Notes: a model not told the origin generated them from the letters alone. Counted from the stretch's first letter, positions 1 to 9,123 are shown. The stretch is DNA of 64,000 bases from Streptomyces cylindrosporus (GCF_022698165.1 NZ_JALDAY010000003.1:124001-188000); one strand, 5' to 3'. Program-made: numbers and translations.

Positions 1-174
1 GCCGCCGCGGCCCCAGGCGAGGCTGACGCCGACCGCGACGATGGCGTAGCAGAGGTACTTGGCGAGCAGGGAGAGGCGGAAGTCGGAGAGGGCGACGGGG
101 GCGATGCCGAGGAGCAGGACCGCGCCGAGGAGGAAGGCGCCGGGGACGCGGAGGCGTTCGGTGATCGTCTTCAT
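1..174 (-). CDS. urtC: Urea ABC transporter permease UrtC, N-terminal part
   Basis: The first 58 codons of a leftward gene are cut by the window edge. The start ATG (174) overlaps the urtB stop as ATGA, which indicates translational coupling. The visible part has one hydrophobic stretch (about residues 13-32) and the beginning of a second that ends in the AxGVSLAWG pattern of LivM/UrtC-type permeases. The identification leans on position after urtB. The protein would form the inner-membrane channel with UrtB for high-affinity urea import; ATPase genes urtD and urtE would be expected further left, outside the window. Confidence 0.8.
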   Translation of the reverse strand, partial: MKTITERLRVPGAFLLGAVLLLGIAPVALSDFRLSLLAKYLCYAIVAVGVSLAWGRGG

Positions 175-1055
175 GCCAGGCTCCGGGTGCGCAGGGTGTA
201 CAGGCCCTGGGGCCGCCACTGGAGGAAGGCGACGATCGCCACGAGCACGCCGACCTTCGCGACGCTGACCGTCGTCGAGTACTCCAGGACCGACTGCAGG
301 ACGCCGAGCGCGAACGCCGTGATGACGGCGCCCCTCAGCTGTCCGATGCCGCCGACGACCACGACCAGGAAGGCGTCGACGATGTAGTTGGTGCCCATGG
401 TCGGGCCGATCGGGCCGACCAGGGTGAGCGCGACGCCGGCCACGCCCGCGAGGCCCGAGCCGATGAAGAAAGTGACCCGGTCGACGCGGCCGGTCGCGAT
501 GCCGGAGACCTCGGCGAGGTCGCGGTTCTGCACGACGGCCCGGATCCGGCGGCCGAGCGGGGTGAACCGCAGGACGAGGGTGAGGCCGAGGACACACAGC
601 AGGGCCAACCCCAGTATGAACAGACGGTTGTTGGCGAAGGTGACACCGCCGGCCGAGATGTTGCCGGTCAGCAGGTCGGGTGCGGCGGTCTGCACGTTCG
701 GGGCGCCGAACACGTCCCGGGCCAGCTGCTGGAGCATCAGCGAGACGCCCCAGGTGACCAGCAGGGTGTCCAGCGGGCGGGTGTACAGGCGGCGGATGAG
801 CAGCCATTCGAGCAGCGCTCCCATGGCTCCCGCGACCAGGAAGGCCAGCGGCAGGGCGACGAGCAACGAGAGGCCGGCGCTGCTGATGGACTTCTGCAGG
901 ACGTACGTCGTGTAGGCACCGGCCATGATGAACTCGCCGTGCGCCATGTTGATCACGCCCATCTGCCCGAAGGTGAGGGTCAGGCCGAGGGCGATGAGCA
1001 GCAGGACGGCACCGATGCTGATGCCGGTGAAGGACTGGTTGAGGACGACCGTCAT
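171..1055 (-). CDS. urtB: Urea ABC transporter permease UrtB
   Basis: This is a 294-residue polytopic membrane protein with about eight hydrophobic segments and the LivH/UrtB signature around residues 30-45 (GQMGVINMAHGEF), followed by a typical GVxLxLVGPIGPTMGTNYIVDAF block near the C-terminus. It is the length of LivH-type permeases. Its gene lies 51 bp after urtA and overlaps urtC by four bases, so urtA-urtB-urtC is one operon. It should build the membrane channel that passes urea delivered by UrtA. I call urea rather than branched-chain amino acids because of the UrtA next door; the permease alone does not settle the substrate. Confidence 0.88.
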   Translation of the reverse strand: MTVVLNQSFTGISIGAVLLLIALGLTLTFGQMGVINMAHGEFIMAGAYTTYVLQKSISSAGLSLLVALPLAFLVAGAMGALLEWLLIRRLYTRPLDTLLVTWGVSLMLQQLARDVFGAPNVQTAAPDLLTGNISAGGVTFANNRLFILGLALLCVLGLTLVLRFTPLGRRIRAVVQNRDLAEVSGIATGRVDRVTFFIGSGLAGVAGVALTLVGPIGPTMGTNYIVDAFLVVVVGGIGQLRGAVITAFALGVLQSVLEYSTTVSVAKVGVLVAIVAFLQWRPQGLYTLRTRSLA

Positions 1056-1106
1056 GAAGCGGCTCCGAAAGGCTCCGGGTCGAGAGGGTGAGGAGGTGAC
1101 GGAGGG

Positions 1107-2360
1107 TCAGGACAGGGCCGAGGCCCAGGAGTAGCCCTTCAGGTAGGGGTCCGGCTTGATCGGCTTGCCCGAGTTCCAGACCTCCTCGATGAGGCCGTCG
1201 GAGCCGACCTTGCCGATCCGGGCCGTCTTGTAGACGTGCTGGGAGGCGCCGTCGACGGTGACCGTGCCCTCGGGGGCGTCGAAGGTGATGCCGTCGCTCG
1301 CCGCCTTCACCTTGGCGACGTCGAAGGAGCCGGCCTTCTCGACCATCTCCTTCCACAGGTAGAGGGAGATGTAGGCGGCCTCCATCGGGTCGGAGGTCGG
1401 CTTGTCCTTGCCGTAGGCGGCCTGGTAGGCGGCGACGAACTTCTTGTTGGCCGCGCCCGGGGTGGTCTCGTAGTAGTTCCAGGCGGTCAACTGGCCTTCC
1501 AGGTACTGCGTTCCGATGCTCTTGACCTCCTCCTCGGCGATGGAGACGGAGAGCACCGGCAGGCTCTTGGCGGTGAGGCCCGCGGACTTGTACTCCTTGA
1601 AGAAGGCCACGTTGCTGTCGCCGTTGAGGGTGTTGAACACGGCGTCGGCGCCCGCGCCCTTCACCTTGTTGACGATCGTGCTGAACTCCGTCGAGCCGAG
1701 CGGCGCGTAGTCCTCGCCGACCACCTTCATGCCCTTGGCCTCCGCGTACGCCTTGATGATCTTGTTGGCGGTGCGCGGGAAGACGTAGTCGCTGCCGACG
1801 AGGTAGAGGCGGGTCAGGCCCTGCTTCTTGAGGTAGTCGAGGGCGGGCACGATCTGTTGGTTGGTGGTGGCGCCGATGTAGAAGATGTACGGCGACTCCT
1901 CCAGGCCCTCGTACTGCACCGGGTAGAACAGCAGCGACTTGTAGCGCTCGAAGACCGGCTTGACGGCCTTGCGGCTGGCGGAGGTCCAGCAGCCGAAGGT
2001 GGCCACGACCTTGTCGTCCTTGATCAGGGCCTCGGCCTTCTCGGCGAAGGTCGGCCAGTCGGAGGCGCCGTCCTGGCTGATGGGCTTGAGCTTCTTCCCC
2101 AGGACGCCGCCGGAGGCGTTGATCTCCTTCACGGCGAGCAACAGCGAGTTGTGGACGGTGACTTCGCTGATCGCCATGGTCCCGGAGAGCGAGTTCAGCA
2201 GACCCACCTTCACGGTGCTGCCGGAGGTGTCCGCCTTGGCGCCGGCGTCGGACGAGGTGCCGGAGCCGGTCTTGGCGCCGCACGCGGTGAGCGCCGCGGA
2301 CGCGCCGAGGGCGGAGGCGCCGTACAGAAGACCGCGTCTGCTGATACTGAGCCCGGACAT
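1107..2360 (-). CDS. urtA: Urea ABC transporter substrate-binding lipoprotein UrtA
   Basis: This 417-residue type I periplasmic-binding protein starts at the ATG at 2360, which has AGGAGG about eight bases upstream; a longer reading to 2462 has no such site. The N-terminus carries a twin-arginine pair (Arg8-Arg9), a hydrophobic stretch and an LTAC lipobox with Cys27, so it is probably exported by Tat and lipidated. The mature part matches Urt[33 protein letters not shown], the [14 protein letters not shown] block and a WNYYET segment. It captures urea outside the membrane for UrtBC. A GlnR-like site lies about 120 bp upstream, which fits nitrogen control. Confidence 0.92.
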   Translation of the reverse strand: MSGLSISRRGLLYGASALGASAALTACGAKTGSGTSSDAGAKADTSGSTVKVGLLNSLSGTMAISEVTVHNSLLLAVKEINASGGVLGKKLKPISQDGASDWPTFAEKAEALIKDDKVVATFGCWTSASRKAVKPVFERYKSLLFYPVQYEGLEESPYIFYIGATTNQQIVPALDYLKKQGLTRLYLVGSDYVFPRTANKIIKAYAEAKGMKVVGEDYAPLGSTEFSTIVNKVKGAGADAVFNTLNGDSNVAFFKEYKSAGLTAKSLPVLSVSIAEEEVKSIGTQYLEGQLTAWNYYETTPGAANKKFVAAYQAAYGKDKPTSDPMEAAYISLYLWKEMVEKAGSFDVAKVKAASDGITFDAPEGTVTVDGASQHVYKTARIGKVGSDGLIEEVWNSGKPIKPDPYLKGYSWASALS

Positions 2361-2478
2361 GCGAATACCTCCTTGCCCGAAGGCAGAGTGAAAAGGATCG
2401 TGAATTCGGGAGGGGAAATGCGGGCGCGCACTTGGGGGTTGAGCTGCGGAAGCGCGGTCCACAGACTGCGCCGGAGCT

Positions 2479-2494
2479 GTTTCCCCCGCGTTTC
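2479..2494 (-). promoter_or_regulatory. Candidate GlnR box upstream of urtA
   Basis: On the minus strand this reads GAAAC-N6-GAAAC. The actinobacterial GlnR consensus is gTnAC-n6-GaAAC, so one half matches fully and the other differs at the T. It lies 119-134 bp before the urtA start in the 250-bp space between urtA and the marR gene. Urea uptake genes are usual GlnR targets; binding here is inferred. Confidence 0.4.
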
Positions 2495-2610
2495 ACCGCC
2501 ATTGATGAACCGTTGCGATACTTTCTCCAGGAAGCATTTATTACGGCTCGGCGTGATCGCGGGTACGCTGGCGAACACCCCACCGTGGACCCGTTGTTGC
2601 GAGGAGTGCG

Positions 2611-3078
2611 ATGGCGAACCGGCCCCAGGAACTGCTCCTGCTGCTCACCCGGGCCGAGCGCCTGTCCGCACGCCGGGTGGAGCAGGTGCTGGCGGAGTTC
2701 GACTGCTCGGTGGAGGAGTGGCGGGTGCTGGCGCTGCTCTCGGACGGCCAGGGGCACAACATGACGGCGATCGCCGACTGCGCCTTCCTGCCGCCGCCGA
2801 GCCTGACCAAGCTGGTGGACCGCCTGGTCGACCAGAACCTGGTCTACCGGCGCACGGATCCGGTCGACCGCCGCCGTATCCTCGCCCAACTCACCCCGCG
2901 CGGACGGGAGTTCTGGCAGCGGATCGATCGCCGGGTGCGCGCGGAGCTGGCACCGCTGCTCGACCCGGAGGACGGCGAGCAGCTGCGGGTTCTGCTGGAG
3001 CGGCTCGCCGGGACCCTGGACGGCGGGGGTGCGGTCACAACAGGTCGTACGGGGAACGGAGTTGGGCGAGCACGGTGA
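2611..3078 (+). CDS. MarR-family transcriptional regulator
   Basis: A 155-residue winged-helix protein with an AGGAG ribosome-binding site just before its ATG. The MarR core is clear: helix region EEWRVLALLSDGQGHNM, recognition helix PPSLTKLVDRLVDQNLV and wing RRTDPVDRRRILAQLTPRG (about residues 35-100), with helical dimerisation segments at both ends. It is divergent from urtA and is a plausible regulator of it or of the binding-protein gene that follows. Its last 44 bases overlap the 3' end of the convergent gene at 3035-4153, so the two transcripts are antisense to one another there. Confidence 0.88.
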   Translation: MANRPQELLLLLTRAERLSARRVEQVLAEFDCSVEEWRVLALLSDGQGHNMTAIADCAFLPPPSLTKLVDRLVDQNLVYRRTDPVDRRRILAQLTPRGREFWQRIDRRVRAELAPLLDPEDGEQLRVLLERLAGTLDGGGAVTTGRTGNGVGRAR

Positions 3079-4153
3079 AGTCGAGGCCGTCCGCCTGGGC
3101 GAGGTAGATGCGCTGGCGGGCGTGCCGGCCGTCGAGGCCGATCAGTCCGCGCGGGCCTTCGTAGGAGACGTTCGCGGCGGCCGCGTCGATCGCGGACACG
3201 TCCAGCGTGCGGGCCCGTTCGACGAGCGCGGCGAGCAGCAGCACACCCTCGTAGCAGGACTCGCCGAGGCTGCCGGGTACGGGCGCGTCGGCGCCGTACC
3301 GGTCGGCGTAGCTGCCGTGGAAGTCCATGCTGTTGCGGTCGGCGAGCGAGGTGAAGAATCCGGCCGTGCTGAACAGGTCGGCGGTGGCCTCGGGGCCGCT
3401 GGCCAGCAGCATGTTCTCGTCCATGAGAGTGCTGAGCCGCAGACAGCGCTGGTCGAGGCCCGCGGCGGCGTAGGCGCGGTTGAAGCGGACGGCGTCGCTG
3501 CCGACCAGCAGCATGAGCACGGCGTCGGCGTCGGTGCGCTCGATACGGCGCATCACCTCGCCGAACTCCTCGGTACCCAGCGGGAGATAGGCCTCGCCGC
3601 AGACCCGGCCCCGGCACTCGCGGACGTAACGGCGGGCCGCGCGGGCGGTGCGCCGCGGCCACACGTAGTCGTTGCCGACGACGAACCAGCGCCGCACGCC
3701 CCGCGCCTCGGCCAGCAGCCGCATGGCAGGCAGGAGCTGCCAGGCCGGGGTCTCGCTGGTCAGGTAGACGCCCTCGGTGTTCTCGCCGCCCTCGTACAGG
3801 GCCGTGTAGACGTACGGCACCCGGTGCGCGATCCGCGGCGCGACCGCCTGCCGTACGGACGAGATGTGCCAGCCGGTGACGCCCTGCACCACTCCCGTCT
3901 CCACCAACGCCGCGACCTGCCCGGCGACTTCGGCAGGCGCCGCGCCGCCGTCGACCTCGACCAGCCGGAGCTCGCGCCCGAGCACCCCGCCCGCCCTGTT
4001 GACCTCCTCGGCGGCGAGGCGGGCGCAGGACTCGCAGGTGGGGCCGAAGATTCCGGCGGGCCCCCGCATCGGGTACACGAGCGCGACGTTCAGCGCCGAG
4101 TCGTCGGCCGTGAACCAGTCGGGGGCGGGCAGGCGGGGCGGCGGCCGGTGCAT
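3035..4153 (-). CDS. AmiC/UrtA-like ligand-binding protein without signal peptide
   Basis: A 372-residue type I periplasmic-binding-fold protein. LNVALVYPMRGPAGIFGP, the AEEVNRAGGVLGR block, VTGWHISSVRQ and VVGNDYVWPRRTAR match UrtA and the amide sensor AmiC. Unlike UrtA in this window it starts only about 20 residues before the fold, with no hydrophobic leader or lipobox cysteine, so it is probably cytoplasmic. AmiC works that way, as a cytoplasmic amide/urea sensor that controls an antiterminator; no AmiR-like partner is visible. The start is uncertain because no strong ribosome-binding site precedes ATG 4153. It may sense urea or short amides for the neighbouring transport genes. Confidence 0.75.
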   Translation of the reverse strand: MHRPPPRLPAPDWFTADDSALNVALVYPMRGPAGIFGPTCESCARLAAEEVNRAGGVLGRELRLVEVDGGAAPAEVAGQVAALVETGVVQGVTGWHISSVRQAVAPRIAHRVPYVYTALYEGGENTEGVYLTSETPAWQLLPAMRLLAEARGVRRWFVVGNDYVWPRRTARAARRYVRECRGRVCGEAYLPLGTEEFGEVMRRIERTDADAVLMLLVGSDAVRFNRAYAAAGLDQRCLRLSTLMDENMLLASGPEATADLFSTAGFFTSLADRNSMDFHGSYADRYGADAPVPGSLGESCYEGVLLLAALVERARTLDVSAIDAAAANVSYEGPRGLIGLDGRHARQRIYLAQADGLDFTVLAQLRSPYDLL

Positions 4154-4310
4154 GGGCACATGATGGCAGGGGGCGGCGCGGTCGGACGGGGCGCGGCCGG
4201 GTCCGCGCCAGGGCTGGAATTCCATGATCCGGTGCGGGTGGCCGGCCCGCATATCCCCGGGAAAGAGCCGTTTGCGGTGCCCGTCCCACTGAACAGTGTG
4301 AAAATGAGAC

Positions 4311-6716
4311 ATGGCCGGATTCCGCGGCCGCCTGCGCTCCGCGCTGAGCGCACGCACGCCGGCCCGACAGGCCTTCGTGCTGCGGGCGGCGATCGTGGTG
4401 CTCCTGGTCGTCGCCGCGGTGGTCGCCGTGCTGCTGCAGGTGGGAGCCGACAGCGAGCGTGAGGCCCGCGACCGGTCCCTCGCGGTCGCCCAGACCCTCG
4501 CGAACGCGCCGGGCATCTCCGAGGCCCTGGCGCGCCCCGATCCGTCCGCCGCGCCGCACTCTGTCGTCGTGATGACCGAGGCGGCGGGCCCGTCGACGCG
4601 GGCCGGGGTGACCCTGGCGAGCGTGCGCGGCGCGATCGAGCACCGGCTGCCCGTGCTCGTCGTCTCGGCGCTCGCCGCCCTGGCCCTCGCCACCGCGGGA
4701 ACGGCCCTGGTCAGCAGGCGGCTGCGGAACCAGACACGCGGACTGGAGCCCGCCGAGACGACTCGGATGTACGACCATCACGACGCGGTCCTGCACGCCG
4801 TGCGGGAGGGCGTGCTGATCCTCGACGGCGAGGGCCGGCTGGCGCTGGCCAACGACGAGGCGCGCCGGCTGCTGGGCCTGGGGCCGGACGCGGAGGGGCG
4901 GCCCGTCCTCGACCTGGGCATCACCCCTGACCTGGCGCGACTGTTCTCCTCGGGGCGCAACGCCACCGACGAGGTGCACCTGGCGCGCGGCCGGCTGCTC
5001 GCGGTCAGCCAGCGGGCCACCGACGTGGACGGCAGCCCGTCCGGCAGTGTCGCCACCCTGCGGGACACCACCGAGCTGGAGGCCCTCACCGGCCGGGCGG
5101 ACGTGGCGCAGGAGCGGCTGAAGCTGCTCTACGACGCCGGCCTGGAGATCGGCACCCGGCTCGACGTGCGGCTGACCTGCCAGGAGCTGGCCGACTTCGC
5201 CGTGCCGCGGTTCGCGGACTTCGTCACCGTCGACCTGGCGGATCCGGTGCTGCGGGGCGAGGAGCCGTGGGAGGACGCCACGGACATGCGGCGGGTGGCG
5301 TTCCGCGGGGTGCGGGAGGGCAGCCCGTTCTACCCCGCCGGGCGGCTGATCCACTTCGTCCCGGCCACCCCGCAGGCCTCCGGCTACACGGCCGGCGAGA
5401 GCGTGCTGGAGGCGGACATGGGCGCCTACTCCGGCTGGCAGGCGCAGGACCCCGAACGGGCGCGCAGGCTCGTGGAGTTCGGGATCCACTCGATGATCGC
5501 GGTGCCGCTGCCGGCCCGCGGGGTCGTCATGGGCGTGGCCACCTTCTGGCGCGCCGACGAGCCCACGCCCTTCCAGCGCGAGGACGTCGCCCTCGCCGAG
5601 GAGCTGGTCGCCCGCGCCGCCGTCAGCATCGACAACGCCCGCCGCTACACCCGCGAGCACACCATGGCCGCCACCCTGCAACGCAGCCTGCTGCCGCGGG
5701 GGGTGCCCGAGCAGAGCGCCCTGGACGTGGCCTACCGCTACCTGCCCGCGCAGGCGGCGCAGGGCGGGGTCGGCGGGGACTGGTTCGACGTGATCCCGCT
5801 GCCCGGGGCGCGGGTGGCGCTGGTGGTCGGGGACGTCGTCGGGCACGGGCTGCACGCGGCGGCGACCATGGGCCGGCTGCGCACCGCCGTGCACAACTTC
5901 TCCTCCCTGGACCTGCCGCCCGACGAACTCCTTTGGCGGCTCGACGAGTTGGTCGCCCGCATCGACCAGGACGAGAGCGACGACGAGACGGCCGCGCCGG
6001 TCACCGGAGCCACCTGTCTGTACGCCGTCTACGACCCCGGCACCGGCCGGTGCGCCCTCTCCCGCGCCGGCCACCTCGAACCCGCCCTCGTCCACCCCGA
6101 CGGCAGCGTGGAGTTCCCGGTGGTTCCCGGCGGGCCCCCGCTGGGCCTGGGCGGCAGCCTGCCCTTCGAGGCGACCGAGCTGCGGCTGCCCGAGGGCAGC
6201 GGGCTGGTGCTGTACACCGACGGGCTGGTCGAGGACCACGGCCGGGACATCGACGAGGGGCTCGAGCTGCTGCGCGGCGCGCTCGGACGCGGGAACCGCA
6301 GCCCCGAGGCGACCTGCCGGGCGGTGCTCGCGGCCCTGGTGCCCGAGCGGCCCCGCGACGACATCGCGCTGGTCGTGGCCCGCACCCGTCGGCTCGGCGC
6401 GGACCGCAGCGCGGTCTGGGACGTGCCGACCGATCCGTCCGAGGTAGGCCGGGTTCGTACGGCGGCCGCCCGCACGCTGGAGGAGTGGGGTCTCGCGGAC
6501 GAGGCCTTCACCACCGAGCTGATCCTCAGCGAGCTGGTCACCAACGCCATCCGCCATGCGAACGGCCCGGTCCGGGTGCGTCTGATCCGTGACCGCACCC
6601 TGATCTGCGAGGTCTCCGACGGCAGCAGCACCGCCCCGCACCTGCGCCGCGCGGCAGGCACCGACGAGGGCGGCCGGGGGCTGTTCCTGGTCGCCCAGTT
6701 CGCCGAGCGCGGGTAG
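4311..6716 (+). CDS. PAS-GAF-SpoIIE phosphatase with truncated sensor and kinase ends
   Basis: An 801-residue membrane protein: TM1 about 24-43, a short external stretch, TM2 about 112-134, PAS about 150-265, GAF about 280-440, PP2C-type SpoIIE phosphatase about 465-675 (GGVGGDWFDVIPLPG, VVGDVVGHG, LYTDGLVE), then an RsbW-like HATPase (ELILSELVTNAIRHA). Streptomyces relatives have a sensor of roughly 100 residues more between the TMs and end the kinase with a strand after the GRGLFLV box. Here the protein stops at FAERG, followed by TAG and a second TAG in remnants of that strand. Such proteins act in partner-switching control of sigma factors. The phosphatase domain looks intact; the kinase domain is probably impaired. 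Confidence 0.85.
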   Translation: MAGFRGRLRSALSARTPARQAFVLRAAIVVLLVVAAVVAVLLQVGADSEREARDRSLAVAQTLANAPGISEALARPDPSAAPHSVVVMTEAAGPSTRAGVTLASVRGAIEHRLPVLVVSALAALALATAGTALVSRRLRNQTRGLEPAETTRMYDHHDAVLHAVREGVLILDGEGRLALANDEARRLLGLGPDAEGRPVLDLGITPDLARLFSSGRNATDEVHLARGRLLAVSQRATDVDGSPSGSVATLRDTTELEALTGRADVAQERLKLLYDAGLEIGTRLDVRLTCQELADFAVPRFADFVTVDLADPVLRGEEPWEDATDMRRVAFRGVREGSPFYPAGRLIHFVPATPQASGYTAGESVLEADMGAYSGWQAQDPERARRLVEFGIHSMIAVPLPARGVVMGVATFWRADEPTPFQREDVALAEELVARAAVSIDNARRYTREHTMAATLQRSLLPRGVPEQSALDVAYRYLPAQAAQGGVGGDWFDVIPLPGARVALVVGDVVGHGLHAAATMGRLRTAVHNFSSLDLPPDELLWRLDELVARIDQDESDDETAAPVTGATCLYAVYDPGTGRCALSRAGHLEPALVHPDGSVEFPVVPGGPPLGLGGSLPFEATELRLPEGSGLVLYTDGLVEDHGRDIDEGLELLRGALGRGNRSPEATCRAVLAALVPERPRDDIALVVARTRRLGADRSAVWDVPTDPSEVGRVRTAAARTLEEWGLADEAFTTELILSELVTNAIRHANGPVRVRLIRDRTLICEVSDGSSTAPHLRRAAGTDEGGRGLFLVAQFAERG

Positions 6717-6737
6717 GGCGTCCGGTAGGCGCGGGCC

Positions 6738-7958
6738 TCACCACGTCAGATTCAGGGCCTGCGGAGAGCGGTGGATCAACGTCGGGCGCATGGTGACCGG
6801 GTGGTCCTCAGCCAGCCGCAGACCGGGCAGACGGCGGGTCAACTCCTGCAGGGTGAGGCGGAGTTGCTCGCGGGCCAGCTGAGAGCCGGGGCAGCCGTGC
6901 ACGCCGAGACCGAAGGCGAGGTGACGTTCGGGGGTGCGGGTGATGTCGAAGTCGTCCGGGTGCGGGTGGCGGTCGGGGTCGCGGTTGGCGCCGCCGAAGG
7001 CGAGGAACAGGCTCGCGCCGGGCGGGAGTTCGGTGCCGGCCAGGGTGACCGGGCCGGTGGTGACGCGGCGGAAGCCCTGCAGGGCGCTGTCGTAGCGGGC
7101 GGCCTCCTCCACGGCCGCCGGTATCCGCTCCGGCTCGGCACACAGCAACTCCCACTGCCAGGGGTGCCGGAGCAGGTGCAGCACGGTCGTACCGATCAGC
7201 GCGGTGGTGGTCAGGTGCCCGGCGAGCAGCAGGTTCTGGAGGTGGGCGACGATTTCGTGCCGGTGCTCCAGGGTCAGTTCACCGTCACCGTCACCGACGA
7301 CCGACCTGACCAGCTCGGTGCACAGGTCGTCGCGGGGCTCGGCGTGCCGCTCGCGCGCGTACCGCTCCAGGATGACCTGCATCGCGACCGCGTCCTCGGC
7401 CGCGGCGATCTGCTCCTGCTCCGGCAGCGGACGGAACAGCAGTTCCTCGGCGCGGTTTCCGCCGTGCACGACGGCGGGCACGTCGGCCGGATCGAGGCCG
7501 ACGACGCGGCCGATGACCTCGCCGGGGAGCTTCCCAGCGTACGCCGACATCAGCTCGACCCGGCCGTCCTTCACGAAGCCGTCGACCAGGGCGGCGGCCC
7601 GCTCGGCGGCGTACGGCAGCACGGCGGCGACGCGCGCCGGCGACAGGCCGCGGACGATCGGCGCCCGTAACTGCTGGTGCCGGGCGCCGTCGGCGGTGAC
7701 GACGACGGGCCGCCCGCCGAACCCGCCGCCGAGGACGGCGAGGGCGGCGGGCGCGGGCATGACGTCGGGGATCAGGGCGTTCGCCGAGGAGAACTCCCGC
7801 GGGCGGCGCAGGACTTCCCGTACGTCGGCGTCCCGGGCGACCAGCCAGGCGTCGAGTTCCGCGACGAACGTGAGCCCCTCGGCCTGCCGGGCGCGCTCGT
7901 AGTGCGGATACGGATCACGCTGCAACTCGTCGCGCCTGCCGAGCAGTTGACGGTCCAC
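6738..7958 (-). CDS. Cytochrome P450
   Basis: A 406-residue soluble bacterial P450, the usual length. The heme loop is FGLGVHGCPG with Cys356 as iron ligand, the K-helix ExxR is Glu285-Arg288, and the I-helix reads LLLAGHLTTTALIG (residues 243-256). The acidic residue that normally precedes the Thr pair (AGxE/D-TT) is Leu249, so proton delivery may be unusual. No ferredoxin or reductase gene is adjacent, and no biosynthetic partner is obvious, so the substrate is unknown. Its 3' end lies 21 bp from the truncated end of the phosphatase gene at 4311-6716, convergent to it. Confidence 0.92.
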   Translation of the reverse strand: MDRQLLGRRDELQRDPYPHYERARQAEGLTFVAELDAWLVARDADVREVLRRPREFSSANALIPDVMPAPAALAVLGGGFGGRPVVVTADGARHQQLRAPIVRGLSPARVAAVLPYAAERAAALVDGFVKDGRVELMSAYAGKLPGEVIGRVVGLDPADVPAVVHGGNRAEELLFRPLPEQEQIAAAEDAVAMQVILERYARERHAEPRDDLCTELVRSVVGDGDGELTLEHRHEIVAHLQNLLLAGHLTTTALIGTTVLHLLRHPWQWELLCAEPERIPAAVEEAARYDSALQGFRRVTTGPVTLAGTELPPGASLFLAFGGANRDPDRHPHPDDFDITRTPERHLAFGLGVHGCPGSQLAREQLRLTLQELTRRLPGLRLAEDHPVTMRPTLIHRSPQALNLTW

Positions 7959-8048
7959 GGGTCACCCTCCGGCCGACGGCGGTGTGGTCGCGCTCATGGT
8001 GCCGTACGGGTGTGCGGTGCGGTAGGTGCCGGTGTCCTACCGGTCCCG

Positions 8049-9062
8049 TCAGAACACCACCGACCATCCCTCCTGGGCCGCCTGCTCCGCGGTGTACGAG
8101 ACGCCGTGCACCTTCAGGCCCGCCGCGTCCAGGAGGGTGATCTCGCCGCCGCGGTTGCCCAGTTGGGCGCCGCCCGCGAGTGGCACGGTCAGGCAGGCGC
8201 CCGGGGCGAGCGGGCCGGCCGGAGTGACCGCGGAGGACTGGCCGATGCGGTCCACGATCCGCCAGCCGGTGAGGTCGACCGCGGACGGCGAGGCGTTGAT
8301 CAGCGTGACCGTCTCCGCCTCGGGCGCCGGGCCGGGCGGGTTGACGAGCGCCGCGACGATACGGACCGACTGGGCGCCCGGTTCGGGCTTGCCGGGCTCG
8401 ACGTTGTCGAGGGCGTGCCCGGTGGCGTCGTCGGTGTGCCAGGACTGGCTCTGGAAGGCGAGGAAGATGCCGACCCAGCGGCCGTCCGCGGGGAAGTGCA
8501 GCAGGATCCCGCCGTCCTGCCACACCCCGTCGTCCCCGTGGAACTTCGGGCTGTTGCCCTGGTTCATGTGGATGTCGTGCACGCCGTTGCCGGGCAGGAA
8601 GCCGAACACCTTGTCCTTGACGGTCGGTTCGGGCCCGAAGCGCTCGCCGAAAACGTACAGCCGGGCCTCCTGGTCCGCGACGGCACGGCGTACGTAGTGG
8701 TCGAGGACGTCGGCCAGGTCGTTGTCCGGCCCCGAGCGGTCCGGCGGCAGGGTGCGCAGCTTCGCCGGGTCGAAGAGGTTGCCGCGGACGAAGTCGAGGT
8801 TGGGTCCGCCGGGCCCGGGCGGCAGCGTGTTCCAGCCGCTCGGCAGGCCTTCGAGGCGGGCCGTGAGGGGGTGCCTGAAGTCCTCGTCGACCAGGTAGAG
8901 CAGCTCGGAGGGCCGCTCCTGGGAGAGGACGTTGACGGCGGCCCGGTAGTGCGTGCCGGCGTCGTCGGTGAGGTGGATCTGGTAGTGCGGTGTGTCCTTG
9001 GCGCCCTCGCGCCGGGTGTCGACCGCGCGCGTGATGAGCACGCCGTAGGCCTTGAGCGGCAT
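8049..9062 (-). CDS. DUF2278 (YukJ-like) protein with C-terminal lamin-tail domain
   Basis: 337 residues from the ATG at 9062, which has a G-rich stretch upstream. The first 220 residues match the DUF2278/YukJ family: MPLKAYGVLITRAVD, DFRHPLTARL, the GNGVHDIHMNQGN block and DGGILLHFP...WVGIFLAFQSQSWHTDD. The last 100 residues resemble a lamin-tail beta sandwich (ETVTLINASPSAVDLTGWRIVD ... GNRGGEITLLDAAG). There is no signal peptide. The function of the family is unknown; lamin-tail domains are often found with nucleases or surface proteins. The gene stands alone, divergent from 9266-9706. Confidence 0.8.
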   Translation of the reverse strand: MPLKAYGVLITRAVDTRREGAKDTPHYQIHLTDDAGTHYRAAVNVLSQERPSELLYLVDEDFRHPLTARLEGLPSGWNTLPPGPGGPNLDFVRGNLFDPAKLRTLPPDRSGPDNDLADVLDHYVRRAVADQEARLYVFGERFGPEPTVKDKVFGFLPGNGVHDIHMNQGNSPKFHGDDGVWQDGGILLHFPADGRWVGIFLAFQSQSWHTDDATGHALDNVEPGKPEPGAQSVRIVAALVNPPGPAPEAETVTLINASPSAVDLTGWRIVDRIGQSSAVTPAGPLAPGACLTVPLAGGAQLGNRGGEITLLDAAGLKVHGVSYTAEQAAQEGWSVVF

Positions 9063-9123
9063 GACGTCCAACTTCCCCCGGGGGCAGGCGGATTGCCCGC
9101 CCATGGAGGGAATCGTAATGGGA

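Noticed and set aside
1107..2462. Longer urtA reading from 2462
   Set aside because: The extra 34 residues would precede the signal peptide, and the AGGAGG site supports the ATG at 2360.
1236..3107. Long plus-strand frame antisense to urtA and running into marR
   Set aside because: Composition is low-complexity Val/Gly/Leu/Arg with no domain; urtA and marR explain the region.
2844..6641. Very long minus-strand open frame (about 1265 codons) opposite the phosphatase and binding-protein region
   Set aside because: It has no recognisable domain, is dominated by Gly/Arg/Ala/His/Pro typical of reading GC-rich genes on the wrong strand, and conflicts with clear genes.
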